Positions 1 to 7,336 of a DNA stretch of 9,339 nucleotides are shown here, in pieces. The translations under genes were made by a program, and so were the position numbers. The stretch spans positions 1 to 9,339 of the forward strand of contig JAQICQ010000193.1 of assembly GCA_027858455.1 (NCBI GenBank). The letters are read 5' to 3'. The first letter of the stretch is position 1, and every line of letters starts with the position of its first letter. Origin of the DNA: Elusimicrobiota bacterium. Lineage in GTDB: Bacteria; CG03; SLGR01; JAGXOG01. The notes beneath the pieces were generated by a model. It had not been told where the DNA came from, ran no database searches, and was given only the letters and a program-made list of their open reading frames with translations.

Positions 1-108
1 TTTATTTCCAAATTCTTTCAATCTATAACCGGGTCAAAGAAAAAGCATGCCCGGGAGCTTGAAGAAGAAATAAAGAAAATCAAAGAAAAGAGTATTGTAA
101 AAAGTTAA
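1..108 (+). CDS. C-terminal tail of an unidentified protein (partial)
   Basis: Frame 1 is open from the window edge to a TAA at 106-108 and gives the last 35 residues of a protein. The tail is strongly charged (GSKKKHARELEEEIKKIKEK) and looks like a basic stretch followed by a short amphipathic helix. Nothing in it identifies a family. It ends 19 bp before the next start codon and lies on the same strand, so it is probably an upstream member of the same operon. Codon use (AAA, ATA, GAA) matches the downstream genes. The reading frame is well supported by its position and composition. No function is proposed. Confidence 0.6.
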   Translation, partial: FISKFFQSITGSKKKHARELEEEIKKIKEKSIVKS

Positions 109-110
109 TT

Positions 111-115
111 AGGAG
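111..115 (+). promoter_or_regulatory. Shine-Dalgarno site of the Yip1-TPR gene
   Basis: AGGAG lies 12 bases before the ATG at 128. The spacing is rather long, but this is the only purine-rich site in the short gap and no earlier in-frame start fits better. Confidence 0.55.
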
Positions 116-127
116 TAAATTATAAAA

Positions 128-2308
128 ATGAAAAATATAATAAATATATTTATTAAACCGGGAGAAGCAATAGCAGATATAACTTCGGAAGAACCGGTCT
201 TTTCCGGAATTTTAATTTTTGTTATCGCAGTTTTAGCAGGCAATATAAATTCAGTAAATAAAGTTATACTAAATACGCATTCGGCGCTTTTTTACCCGCT
301 GATTCTTCTTATGCTGTGGGCCGCGGCGCTGATTTTTGCCGATATAATACTAACAGGTGTGCTTAAACTTATTAATCCGTTATCATCCGGGATATTGGAT
401 GTAGAGAGATTCCGTAAGCTGTTTATCGCTCAGCTTTTTATTGCAGAAGTTTTAATTATAAAGCCGGTGCTTGCTCTTTTTATAAGTGATAATCTGGCCT
501 GGGTTCTGGTCTCTATCTGGGCGGCGGTTCTTATCTTAATAACAATAGTAAATCTCTGGAGCGTTACAGAAATAAAAGCAGTTGTTTCGGCGCTCAGTGC
601 GGTGGTTATACTTTATGTTATTGTGAATTTTGTTTTATCCGTTCCGGTTGTTTTTAATTCGGATAAATTTATGGAATTAAAGTCTTTGTCAGAAAATATT
701 TTACCGGCGCCGCAGGTTAGTCTTCTTGGTTTAAGAAAACCGGATTACGGAGATAAAGCAGGTGAGGATCTTAAAAAATTGTCGGATAAATATATAAGTT
801 CTCATCGGAAAGACGCGGTTTACTCATATGCGGAGGCTCTTAAAGCCGAAGCCTATCTCAGAGAGGGAAAAGTAAAAGAAGCGGAGTTATTATACAGGCA
901 GATTCTCAGCTCCCGCCAGACGCCTTCTTCACTTTATAATTCGGTGAAACTGAAGCTTTACAGCCTCCTTACTGCCGAAGATTTTGTTATGCTTGATAGT
1001 GACCGTTTGGCTTACCGCTGGGTTTCTATTTTAAATTTCTTAAAAATTCCCTCTCAGTTTGGAGGGTATCGCGCAAATGTAAGAGACGGGGGGCTGGTCA
1101 AGACAATGATAAACGCGGCAAATATTAGTGAGCTCGCTGGTTTAGCAGACAGAATAGCATTAAACTGGAAAGGCACGGTATTTGAAGACGATATCTTATT
1201 TTGGACGGCCGAAAGATTTTTAAAAAGTGGGGATAGTCAGAGCGCCGCTCGCTATTACCGAAAAGCCGAATCAGTTTATATGCGCAAAGATGAAGACCGG
1301 TACCGCGCTGAATCCGTACTCTATTTTATTGAGAGGTTGTCCGGGCAGGAAGAAATATTTAATGAGAAACTCCGCGCGCCGCAGGCGCTGGCGTCGTTGG
1401 CGGGATTATATAAAAGTGAGCAGGATCTTACCCGGGCAAAGGAAGTTTACGGGGAAATATTAAATAGTTATCCTATAAGTATATTTGCAGCGGACTCTCT
1501 CTTTGAACTGGCCCAGATAGCAGAACAAGAAGGGGATTTTGAAAAAGCAATAAAACTTTATTCTTCACTTTTAAACAGGTATGAGATTTCTGACTTCAGA
1601 GCCCAGGCCGAGCATAAAAGGGATATTATAACTAATAACCTTAAAAATAAAGCGCTTCTTTCTGATTACAGCAGGGGCTGGAAAATGTGGCAAAACGAAA
1701 AGTATGGCGAAGCTATAAATATATATAAAGAAATTATAAATAAGTACAGGACTTCCGAAATAGCATACGAGCTTCAATATAACCTCGGTAATTATTACCG
1801 GGATATAGGCGACTACATGAAAGCTCTCCATGAATTCAGAAACGGATACAGTAATTTTAAAAATACCCCCAGGGGTTTTGATTTTGCGCGCCGTATAGGG
1901 AATGTGCTCGGAGAAGACCTCGGATACTGGCGCCGGGCGCTGAATTGGTACAATGAAGTTCTTCAGGAATACGAGCCCGGCTATGTCGCGGAATTCAGTA
2001 ACGCATCGGCAATTGAACTGGCCTGGAAAGCTGCTGATATTTCCCGTGAGCAGTTAAGGGATTACAAGGCAGCCAAAAAAATATATTCCGATATAATAAA
2101 CAAATATTCAGATAAGGATATCGCTGCAAGGGCAATGTATGAGCTTGCCTATATAGATGAGATTATATACAGGCGTTATTCAGATGCTGTATCACAATAC
2201 CGTAAAATTATAACCGGATATCCCGGCACTGAGTGGAAAGAAACGGCAAATAAGCGTATGGAGGATATATACCGCCGCGGCACAAATCTTCTTGAACAAT
2301 ATCGTTAA
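128..2308 (+). CDS. Yip1-domain membrane protein with C-terminal TPR array
   Basis: This 726-residue protein has two parts. The N-terminal part (about residues 1-180) resembles bacterial Yip1-domain proteins: a short start with a Phe-Ile-Lys-Pro-Gly element, then about five hydrophobic segments near residues 25-41, 55-80, 95-120, 123-146 and 150-176. The rest (about 205-726) is alpha-helical with tetratricopeptide-like repeats, the clearest near 230-262, 354-382, 418-447, 453-485, 515-575 and 630-697, with typical pairs such as YxxALxxY and GDFEKAIKLY. The TPR array probably binds partner proteins at the membrane. The positive-inside pattern is not clear enough to say which face it occupies; a periplasmic array, as in YbgF/BamD-type proteins, is possible. 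The gene sits 11 bp upstream of the ftsE-like gene, so it may be a scaffold for the FtsEX-EnvC module, but this is inference from position only. The ATG at 128 is preceded by AGGAG. Confidence 0.75.
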   Translation: MKNIINIFIKPGEAIADITSEEPVFSGILIFVIAVLAGNINSVNKVILNTHSALFYPLILLMLWAAALIFADIILTGVLKLINPLSSGILDVERFRKLFIAQLFIAEVLIIKPVLALFISDNLAWVLVSIWAAVLILITIVNLWSVTEIKAVVSALSAVVILYVIVNFVLSVPVVFNSDKFMELKSLSENILPAPQVSLLGLRKPDYGDKAGEDLKKLSDKYISSHRKDAVYSYAEALKAEAYLREGKVKEAELLYRQILSSRQTPSSLYNSVKLKLYSLLTAEDFVMLDSDRLAYRWVSILNFLKIPSQFGGYRANVRDGGLVKTMINAANISELAGLADRIALNWKGTVFEDDILFWTAERFLKSGDSQSAARYYRKAESVYMRKDEDRYRAESVLYFIERLSGQEEIFNEKLRAPQALASLAGLYKSEQDLTRAKEVYGEILNSYPISIFAADSLFELAQIAEQEGDFEKAIKLYSSLLNRYEISDFRAQAEHKRDIITNNLKNKALLSDYSRGWKMWQNEKYGEAINIYKEIINKYRTSEIAYELQYNLGNYYRDIGDYMKALHEFRNGYSNFKNTPRGFDFARRIGNVLGEDLGYWRRALNWYNEVLQEYEPGYVAEFSNASAIELAWKAADISREQLRDYKAAKKIYSDIINKYSDKDIAARAMYELAYIDEIIYRRYSDAVSQYRKIITGYPGTEWKETANKRMEDIYRRGTNLLEQYR

Positions 2309-2319
2309 ATTAATATGAA

Positions 2320-2973
2320 ATGCTGATATCCGCGGTTGATCTCTATTATCGTACGTCGTCCGATTCTCAAAAAGAGCTTCTGACAAATATTAATCTCAAT
2401 ATAAAAGAGAACGATATCTGTATTTTAAGAGGGCCGTCCGGAAGCTCAAAAACAGTTCTTCTGGATTTGCTGGCCAATCTTAAGGAACCTTCTTCCGGAA
2501 TATTGGCATATAAAAAGCAGAATATAGAAAAGCTTTCGGCAAAAGAAATTAAAGAGTGCCTAAATGAGATTGTATATATACCGCACGACCCGCCGTGCCT
2601 TTGGGAAAAAAGTTTGTACAGTAATATGGAATATATCCTTAAATACCAGAATATCCCGGCCGATGTTATATTTGACAGGATAATACATATTTTAAAACTT
2701 ACCGGACTTATCGGGAAACGCGACCTTAAACCGATTCAGCTTTCTTCTGTGGAAAAGAAGGTCTTTTTTATGGCTGCAGCTCTGGCTACGGAAAAGAATA
2801 TGATTTTTTGCGATTTGAACATAGCGGGATTGCCGGATGAAAAAGATATAATCAGGACAATAAAAAACTATGTCTTCAGGGGAGGAACTATTGTGCTTAC
2901 CGCAAAAGAAAAAGTTAAAATTAAAACGACCCATACCAAGTATATAGATCTTATAAATGGAAAGATTAAATAG
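2320..2973 (+). CDS. ftsE: FtsE-type ABC ATPase with degenerate catalytic motifs
   Basis: This 217-residue protein has the length and fold order of FtsE, the ATPase of the FtsEX division complex, and overlaps an ftsX gene by 17 bp. The motifs are in the right places but eroded. Walker A is GPSGSSKT (38-45): Lys44 and Thr45 are kept but the third Gly is Ser43. The Q-loop Gln is His89. The signature is LSSVE (141-145) instead of LSGGE. Walker B keeps Asp165, but the catalytic Glu is Leu166. The D-loop reads GLPD (170-173). The switch His aligns with Lys196. ABC ATPases lacking the Walker B Glu, the signature glycines and the H-loop His are normally unable to hydrolyse ATP, so nucleotide binding without turnover is the most that can be expected. 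The frame is complete with no break, which argues against a decaying pseudogene. The ATG at 2320 has no clear Shine-Dalgarno site. A LolD/MacB-type transporter ATPase is the alternative, but the FtsX and EnvC neighbours favour FtsE. Confidence 0.8.
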   Translation: MLISAVDLYYRTSSDSQKELLTNINLNIKENDICILRGPSGSSKTVLLDLLANLKEPSSGILAYKKQNIEKLSAKEIKECLNEIVYIPHDPPCLWEKSLYSNMEYILKYQNIPADVIFDRIIHILKLTGLIGKRDLKPIQLSSVEKKVFFMAAALATEKNMIFCDLNIAGLPDEKDIIRTIKNYVFRGGTIVLTAKEKVKIKTTHTKYIDLINGKIK

Positions 2974-3787
2974 AATATTATCATTAATATCCGTTGCCGC
3001 GGCATCATTGCTGCTTGTCGGAATATATACATCTTCCGGGAAAGTAAAGGATGCCGGCAGGTCTTTTACCGAATCTATAACTATAGCCGTATATCTTGAA
3101 AGTTCCGCTCCGGGGGAAGCAATAAAAGAGGTAGGGGAGTTTATAGACGATATGGAGGGGATGTATGTAAAAAATTTCCGCGATTCAAAAAGTATTTATA
3201 AAGAGATGGCGGCAAATTCCCGGCTGTCGGAGCAGATAGAGATAATCGGAGAGGATTTTATATTTCCTCCCACATATGAAGCAGGGATAAGTATTTTAGA
3301 TACAGAAAATATTGACCGTATGGTAAAACAGCTAAAAAAAATAAAAGATGTTGAACATGTCCAATATTCCAGAGCAGCTGCATTAAAAGCTCAATATTTT
3401 TTATATAAAATTAATAAATTACACCTTATTTTGGTTATTACCGCCTCAATTTTTGCCCTCTTTTTTTACATTATGGGGGGGTATTTGCAGCATTTAGCGG
3501 AAAAGCAGGAGTATCTGATTTTAAAGTTATATAGAATTGATTTAACGCGGAGGCTGACTGCCGGCATTTTAAACCGCATTTTTTACGCTTTTTCTTTAAC
3601 TCTTCTCTGGATAAGTTTGGTTTATCTTTTATTAAACAACACCATATTGGATATAACTTTTTACAGTATAAAAGTTGCTGCCGGCTTATGTTTTGCCTCA
3701 GCTTTTTTCACATCTGTTTCATATTTATTTTTTTATTTCGCCTTAGTCAGGAAGTATATATTAAATAACCGCCTGCGCCGACCGTGA
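2957..3787 (+). CDS. ftsX: Cell division protein FtsX
   Basis: This 276-residue protein has the FtsX layout: TM1 near residues 7-23, an extracytoplasmic domain near 25-150, then three further TM segments near 155-177, 205-227 and 237-263. The large loop has the expected FtsX pattern, with a beta strand (ITIAVYLE), a VSKEEA-like stretch (RDSKSIYKEM), a Pro-Pro element in place of the usual NPLP (FPPTYEAGI, 103-111), and a final KDVEHVQYS strand. FtsX is the membrane partner of FtsE; its loop contacts EnvC-type activators in the periplasm. The start is well defined because an in-frame TAA directly precedes the ATG. There is therefore no room for the cytoplasmic N-terminal tail that many FtsX proteins carry before TM1. 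No Shine-Dalgarno site is seen; translation is probably coupled to ftsE through the 17 bp overlap. It overlaps the next gene by 4 bp. Confidence 0.85.
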   Translation: MERLNRILSLISVAAASLLLVGIYTSSGKVKDAGRSFTESITIAVYLESSAPGEAIKEVGEFIDDMEGMYVKNFRDSKSIYKEMAANSRLSEQIEIIGEDFIFPPTYEAGISILDTENIDRMVKQLKKIKDVEHVQYSRAAALKAQYFLYKINKLHLILVITASIFALFFYIMGGYLQHLAEKQEYLILKLYRIDLTRRLTAGILNRIFYAFSLTLLWISLVYLLLNNTILDITFYSIKVAAGLCFASAFFTSVSYLFFYFALVRKYILNNRLRRP

Positions 3788-4959
3788 AAACCTTTCTGAT
3801 AAGCATTGTTTTTGCCGTATCGGTCTGCTCATATCTTTCGGCTGATTATACGGAAAAACTAATAACTGTCCGCGATAAGATTGAAAAACAGCGCGTCGAG
3901 CTCCAGGATTTAGAAGAAGAGATAGGGCAATACAGAGATTATATAAATGCGCTTGATAAGAAAGAAGCCGAACTTTTAAAGAGAACGGAAAGTATCAAAA
4001 ATCAAATAAAAACTAAAAAATATACAATAACTAATTTAAAGAAAAAAGTTGCCGGTGTCAGCAAAAAGATTGAATCATTGAACGGTAAATTAGAAGAAGC
4101 GCGAAAAAAACATAAAGAATACGGAGGATATCTTAAAGGAGCGCTGGTAGAGTATTATTACCGGACAGTTTGTAATGATATAACTCCGTGGTATGCTTCT
4201 ATGAAGGGCTCAACTATTCCCTATACCTGTTATATTGCCGAAAAGCTGGTCAGAGCGCCGGCTCAAAAGTATGAAAAGATACAAAATAATATTGATGACT
4301 ATTTAGAGAATAAAGATAAACTCCAGAGTGAGCAGAGAAACCTTGTTGATTTAAAAGAGCAGGTTGTCCGGGCCCAGAAAGATTTTATAGGCAAGAGAGA
4401 AGAGCATCTCGGTATTTTAAAGGATATAAAAAATTCACGGCAGAAAAGATTAAAAGAAGTTAAAGAGCTTGAAACCGAGAAGGAAAAATTAAGTTCGCTT
4501 ATCGTTTCACTGAAAACTAAAGTAATAAATTTAAAGAGGCTGAGAGGCATAGCCGAGAATTTTGAAAAGGCAAAAGGGCAGCTCCAAAGCCCAATAGAAG
4601 GCAGGGTTATCTCAAAGTTTGGCAAGCAAAAACATCCGCAGTTAGATACCTATATTATAAACAGGGGAATAAAGATAAAACCCGCCCCGGGAAAAATGGA
4701 AGTATCAGCAGTTGCAGGCGGCGAAGTAATTTTTGCCGACAGTTTTACGGGTATGGGCAAAATGGTTGTAATTAGTCACGGAAAAAACTATTATACAATA
4801 TACGGTAATTTAACAAAAATTAACATTAAAGAGAGTGACGAGGTTGAAATGTTCGCTCTTATAGGAGAGCTTTCAGTAGAACACTCGGAGGAACCTCTTT
4901 ATTTTGTATTAGGCAAGGGTCCGGCGCCGCTTGACCCCGGAGAGTGGTTAAAAAAATAA
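3784..4959 (+). CDS. envC: EnvC-like murein hydrolase activator with degenerate LytM (M23) domain
   Basis: The 391-residue product has a signal peptide (residues 1-20, probable cleavage after SLSA), long coiled-coil helices (about 22-115 and 160-262) and a C-terminal LytM/peptidase M23 fold (about 268-391). This is the architecture of EnvC, which is recruited by FtsX and activates periplasmic amidases. The zinc ligands of active M23 enzymes are missing: the HxxxD pair is Asn293 and Lys297 (NRGIK), and the HxH motif reads PLYF (371-374). E. coli EnvC has a similar LYF motif and also lacks zinc ligands. HGK (332-334), IYG and the C-terminal DPGEWL resemble EnvC closely. It is therefore expected to be a non-enzymatic activator. 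The start is GTG, overlapping the ftsX stop as GTGA, with no Shine-Dalgarno site, so translational coupling is likely. Which amidase it would activate is not visible in the window. Confidence 0.85.
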   Translation: MKTFLISIVFAVSVCSYLSADYTEKLITVRDKIEKQRVELQDLEEEIGQYRDYINALDKKEAELLKRTESIKNQIKTKKYTITNLKKKVAGVSKKIESLNGKLEEARKKHKEYGGYLKGALVEYYYRTVCNDITPWYASMKGSTIPYTCYIAEKLVRAPAQKYEKIQNNIDDYLENKDKLQSEQRNLVDLKEQVVRAQKDFIGKREEHLGILKDIKNSRQKRLKEVKELETEKEKLSSLIVSLKTKVINLKRLRGIAENFEKAKGQLQSPIEGRVISKFGKQKHPQLDTYIINRGIKIKPAPGKMEVSAVAGGEVIFADSFTGMGKMVVISHGKNYYTIYGNLTKINIKESDEVEMFALIGELSVEHSEEPLYFVLGKGPAPLDPGEWLKK

Positions 4960-4963
4960 GATT

Positions 4964-4968
4964 AGGAG
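4964..4968 (+). promoter_or_regulatory. Shine-Dalgarno site deciding the ctpA start
   Basis: AGGAG lies 10 bases before the CTG at 4979 and over 130 bases before the first in-frame ATG at 5102. It supports an upstream, non-AUG start for the protease gene. Confidence 0.6.
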
Positions 4969-4978
4969 AAAATAATAT

Positions 4979-6214
4979 CTGAGTCGGAAATTTAAGTTTT
5001 TTGTAATAGCCGCAGGTATATTTACGGCAACGGTAGTTATCGGTAATTACGCGGCTGTATACAGCGACAGCAAGAACAGCGAAGAATCTATCTCAAGCCA
5101 GATGAGGGTTTTTTCCGATGCTTTTATGATTATTAAAGATAATTATGTAGAAAAAATTTCAGCTAAAGAACTTGTTTACGGAGCGATGAAAGGTATGATA
5201 GGCGCGCTTGATAACTATTCGCAGTTTATGGAGCCGGATGTTGCAGAAATAGTTAAATCAGATACCGAAGGGGAATTCGGGGGGCTCGGTATAAGGATAA
5301 CTACAAAAGACGGTTATGTAACCGTAGTTACACCTCTTAAAGATACTCCGGCATATAGACTGGGTATTATGCCTGGAGATCAGATAGTTAAAATTGAAGG
5401 AGAATCAGCTAAAGGGATATCGCTTAGAGACGCGGTGAAAAAATTAAGAGGGCCGCCGAAAACAAAAGTTAATATAACTATAGCGCGCGAAGACGAAGAT
5501 AAACTGCTTGAATTTACAGTAATCCGCGATACCATAGTGCCTCAAACAGTTTATAAGAAAATGCTGGATGATAATATAGGGTATGTCAGGCTGGTGGAAT
5601 TCACTGAGGACGCTCCCGAAAAATTAAAGGAGGCCATCCGTGAACTCAAGAAGGAAAATACAGAAGGCGGTTTCATTCTTGATTTAAGGAATAATCCAGG
5701 CGGCCTGCTGAAATCAGCGGTAGAAATAGCTAATATTTTTATAGATAAAGGCGAGCTGATTGTTTATACCGAGGGCCGCCGCAACGATCAAAACCGGAAA
5801 TTTTATGCCCGGGAAGATGCAACGCTTCCCGACGCGCCTTTAGTGGTGCTTATAAACAAGGGGTCGGCGTCGGCGTCGGAAATTGTAGCCGGGAGCATAA
5901 AAGATCTGGCCCGGGGGTTGATTATAGGGGAAACCTCTTTCGGGAAAGGTTCTGTCCAGAGTATTATTGACCTTTCTGACGGGGCATCTTTGAGGCTTAC
6001 TACCGCAAAATATTATACTCCTTCGGGGGTGGTAATCCACAATAACGGCGTTGAACCAAATATTTTAGTAGAAATTTCAAAAGAGACAAGAATCAAGCTG
6101 GCCAAGCAGAGAGAAATCGTATATAACCGGAGAGAGGACGAGAAAGAGAACGAGGATGAGCGTATAATTGATCCGCAGATTCAGCGTGCTCATGATATTC
6201 TTATAGCGAGATAA
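4979..6214 (+). CDS. ctpA: CtpA-type C-terminal processing protease (S41), CTG start
   Basis: Read from CTG, the product has 411 residues. It begins MSRKFKFFVIAAGIF, a positively charged start and one hydrophobic segment (about residues 5-25) acting as signal anchor, which the ATG at 5102 would remove. Next come the S41 helical region, a PDZ domain opening with GGLGIRI (about 100-185) and the S41 protease core. The catalytic serine is Ser298 in GSASASE and the lysine is Lys323 in FGKGSVQ. Their spacing of 25 residues equals the Ser/Lys spacing of E. coli Prc, so the enzyme should be active. CtpA proteases trim or degrade periplasmic proteins, including envelope hydrolases and lipoproteins. 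It follows the envC-like gene by 19 bp; ctpA next to envC is a known arrangement, and it might limit a hydrolase or another module component. An in-frame TAA at 4973-4975 leaves CTG as the only candidate that keeps the whole anchor. The C-terminus is a charged tail. Confidence 0.9.
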   Translation: MSRKFKFFVIAAGIFTATVVIGNYAAVYSDSKNSEESISSQMRVFSDAFMIIKDNYVEKISAKELVYGAMKGMIGALDNYSQFMEPDVAEIVKSDTEGEFGGLGIRITTKDGYVTVVTPLKDTPAYRLGIMPGDQIVKIEGESAKGISLRDAVKKLRGPPKTKVNITIAREDEDKLLEFTVIRDTIVPQTVYKKMLDDNIGYVRLVEFTEDAPEKLKEAIRELKKENTEGGFILDLRNNPGGLLKSAVEIANIFIDKGELIVYTEGRRNDQNRKFYAREDATLPDAPLVVLINKGSASASEIVAGSIKDLARGLIIGETSFGKGSVQSIIDLSDGASLRLTTAKYYTPSGVVIHNNGVEPNILVEISKETRIKLAKQREIVYNRREDEKENEDERIIDPQIQRAHDILIAR

Positions 6215-6230
6215 ATTTTAACAGTAAAAG

Positions 6231-7319
6231 ATGGTAAATAGTAAAAAAAGAAGAGGCCCTCCTTTTTTGTTTAAAGTAGCGGTCTTCCTTATTTTGTTTA
6301 TCTCGGTATATGTAATATTTAAGACCGTTAAAGAACCGGATATAGCTAAATTGTCGCTTCAGACTGAACAATTAGTTAAAAAAGGACTCATTGACTCAGA
6401 TATCTCTATAGGGCAGGTATTGCAGAAATATCAGACCGAACAAAAAAGTTCCGCCGGGCACTGGATAAAATTCACAAAAGTTATTTCGGTAAAACCTTCC
6501 GAGTTTTATTATATAAGTAAAAATGTCAAAAATTATATTAATAAGATTAAACCTGCCGTCGAGATTCAGAGCCGTAAGGATAAAATATCCTCCGGCCTGG
6601 TTTTATCTTACAATTCAAATGTTTTAAATGAATTAATCTTTAAATATAAAAAAACAGGTCCGAAGATAGCGATAATAGTTGATGATTTGGGTTATAAAAA
6701 AGAGATCAAGGATTTTCTTGAGCTGGATATACCACTTACCTTTGCTATAATGCCGAATCTGCCGTATTCATCTTTTCTTGCCGAAGAATTTAAAAGTAGT
6801 TCAATTAACTATATCCTGCATATGCCTATGGAGCCGGTAAGCTATCCGGAAACGGATCCCGGAGAGAACGCGCTTTTCACGAATATGAACCGTGAAGAGA
6901 TACAGACTGCTCTTAATATGGCGTTAGGCTCCGTAAAAGGAGCAAAAGGATTAAATAATCATATGGGTTCTAAATTTACCTCCGATTCCCGGGCCATGGG
7001 GGATCTTATGGATATCCTTGCGGAGAAAGGCTTATTCTTTATTGATTCGCATACTTCAAAAAAGAGCGTAGGCAGTAAGATTGCAAAACAGTACAGGGTG
7101 CCTACGGTTAAAAATAATGTTTTTCTTGATAATAAGGACGATTATAATTACATAGCCGGAAGGATGGAATTACTTAAAAAGACAGCGCTCTCCCGAGAGA
7201 ACACAATTGCTATATGTCATGCGACAAAAAAAAATACCGCCAGGGCAATAAAGGATTACTTACCTCTTTTTAAAGAAGAAGGGATACGGTTTGTCGCTGT
7301 CCGTGAGTTGCTTGAATAA
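6231..7319 (+). CDS. Divergent polysaccharide deacetylase family protein (DUF610/YibQ-like)
   Basis: This 362-residue protein has an N-terminal membrane anchor (about residues 13-30), a linker/alpha-beta region of about 110 residues with no family I recognise (31-140), and a deacetylase-fold domain (about 145-362). The domain shows the family motifs: IAIIVDDLGY (147-155), DIPLTFAIMPNLPYS (166-180), LHMPMEP (196-202), NNHMGSKFT (242-250) and FIDSHT (270-275). These Asp and His residues could hold a metal ion as in NodB-type deacetylases. The substrate of the family is not established, and a role in envelope glycan or peptidoglycan metabolism is inferred from its regular placement beside envC and ctpA. 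The start at 6231 has only a weak purine stretch upstream and lies 16 bp after ctpA. The anchor implies that the domain faces the periplasm. Confidence 0.85.
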   Translation: MVNSKKRRGPPFLFKVAVFLILFISVYVIFKTVKEPDIAKLSLQTEQLVKKGLIDSDISIGQVLQKYQTEQKSSAGHWIKFTKVISVKPSEFYYISKNVKNYINKIKPAVEIQSRKDKISSGLVLSYNSNVLNELIFKYKKTGPKIAIIVDDLGYKKEIKDFLELDIPLTFAIMPNLPYSSFLAEEFKSSSINYILHMPMEPVSYPETDPGENALFTNMNREEIQTALNMALGSVKGAKGLNNHMGSKFTSDSRAMGDLMDILAEKGLFFIDSHTSKKSVGSKIAKQYRVPTVKNNVFLDNKDDYNYIAGRMELLKKTALSRENTIAICHATKKNTARAIKDYLPLFKEEGIRFVAVRELLE

Positions 7320-7326
7320 TATCAAC

Positions 7327-7332
7327 GGAGGG
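7327..7332 (+). promoter_or_regulatory. Shine-Dalgarno site deciding the tsaD start
   Basis: GGAGGG, a near-perfect anti-Shine-Dalgarno match, ends 4 bases before the ATT at 7337. It is the strongest ribosome-binding site on the plus strand of the window and fixes the start of tsaD at ATT. Confidence 0.75.
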
Positions 7333-7336
7333 AAAA

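Noticed and set aside
2320..2973. ftsE as a decaying pseudogene
   Set aside because: The frame is complete, of normal FtsE length, and overlaps ftsX with conserved coupling; only the catalytic motif residues differ. Kept as a gene with a note.
4299..4625. Minus-strand open frame inside envC
   Set aside because: Its Ser/Phe-rich translation is the expected complement of Lys/Glu-rich coiled-coil codons.
4921..4930. CCGGCGCCG-type words, also near 706 and 7706
   Set aside because: Only three or four scattered short copies inside coding regions; not enough for a repeat family.
3784..4959. Active M23 metallopeptidase
   Set aside because: The HxxxD and HxH zinc ligands are replaced (Asn293, Lys297, PLYF), so an enzymatic call is not supported; the domain matches the EnvC type.
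5861..5878. Short TCGGCG tandem repeat
   Set aside because: It is just the codons of the conserved SASAS protease motif.
5102..6214. Start of the protease at ATG 5102
   Set aside because: It would remove the signal anchor encoded by 41 in-frame upstream codons and lies far from the AGGAG site.
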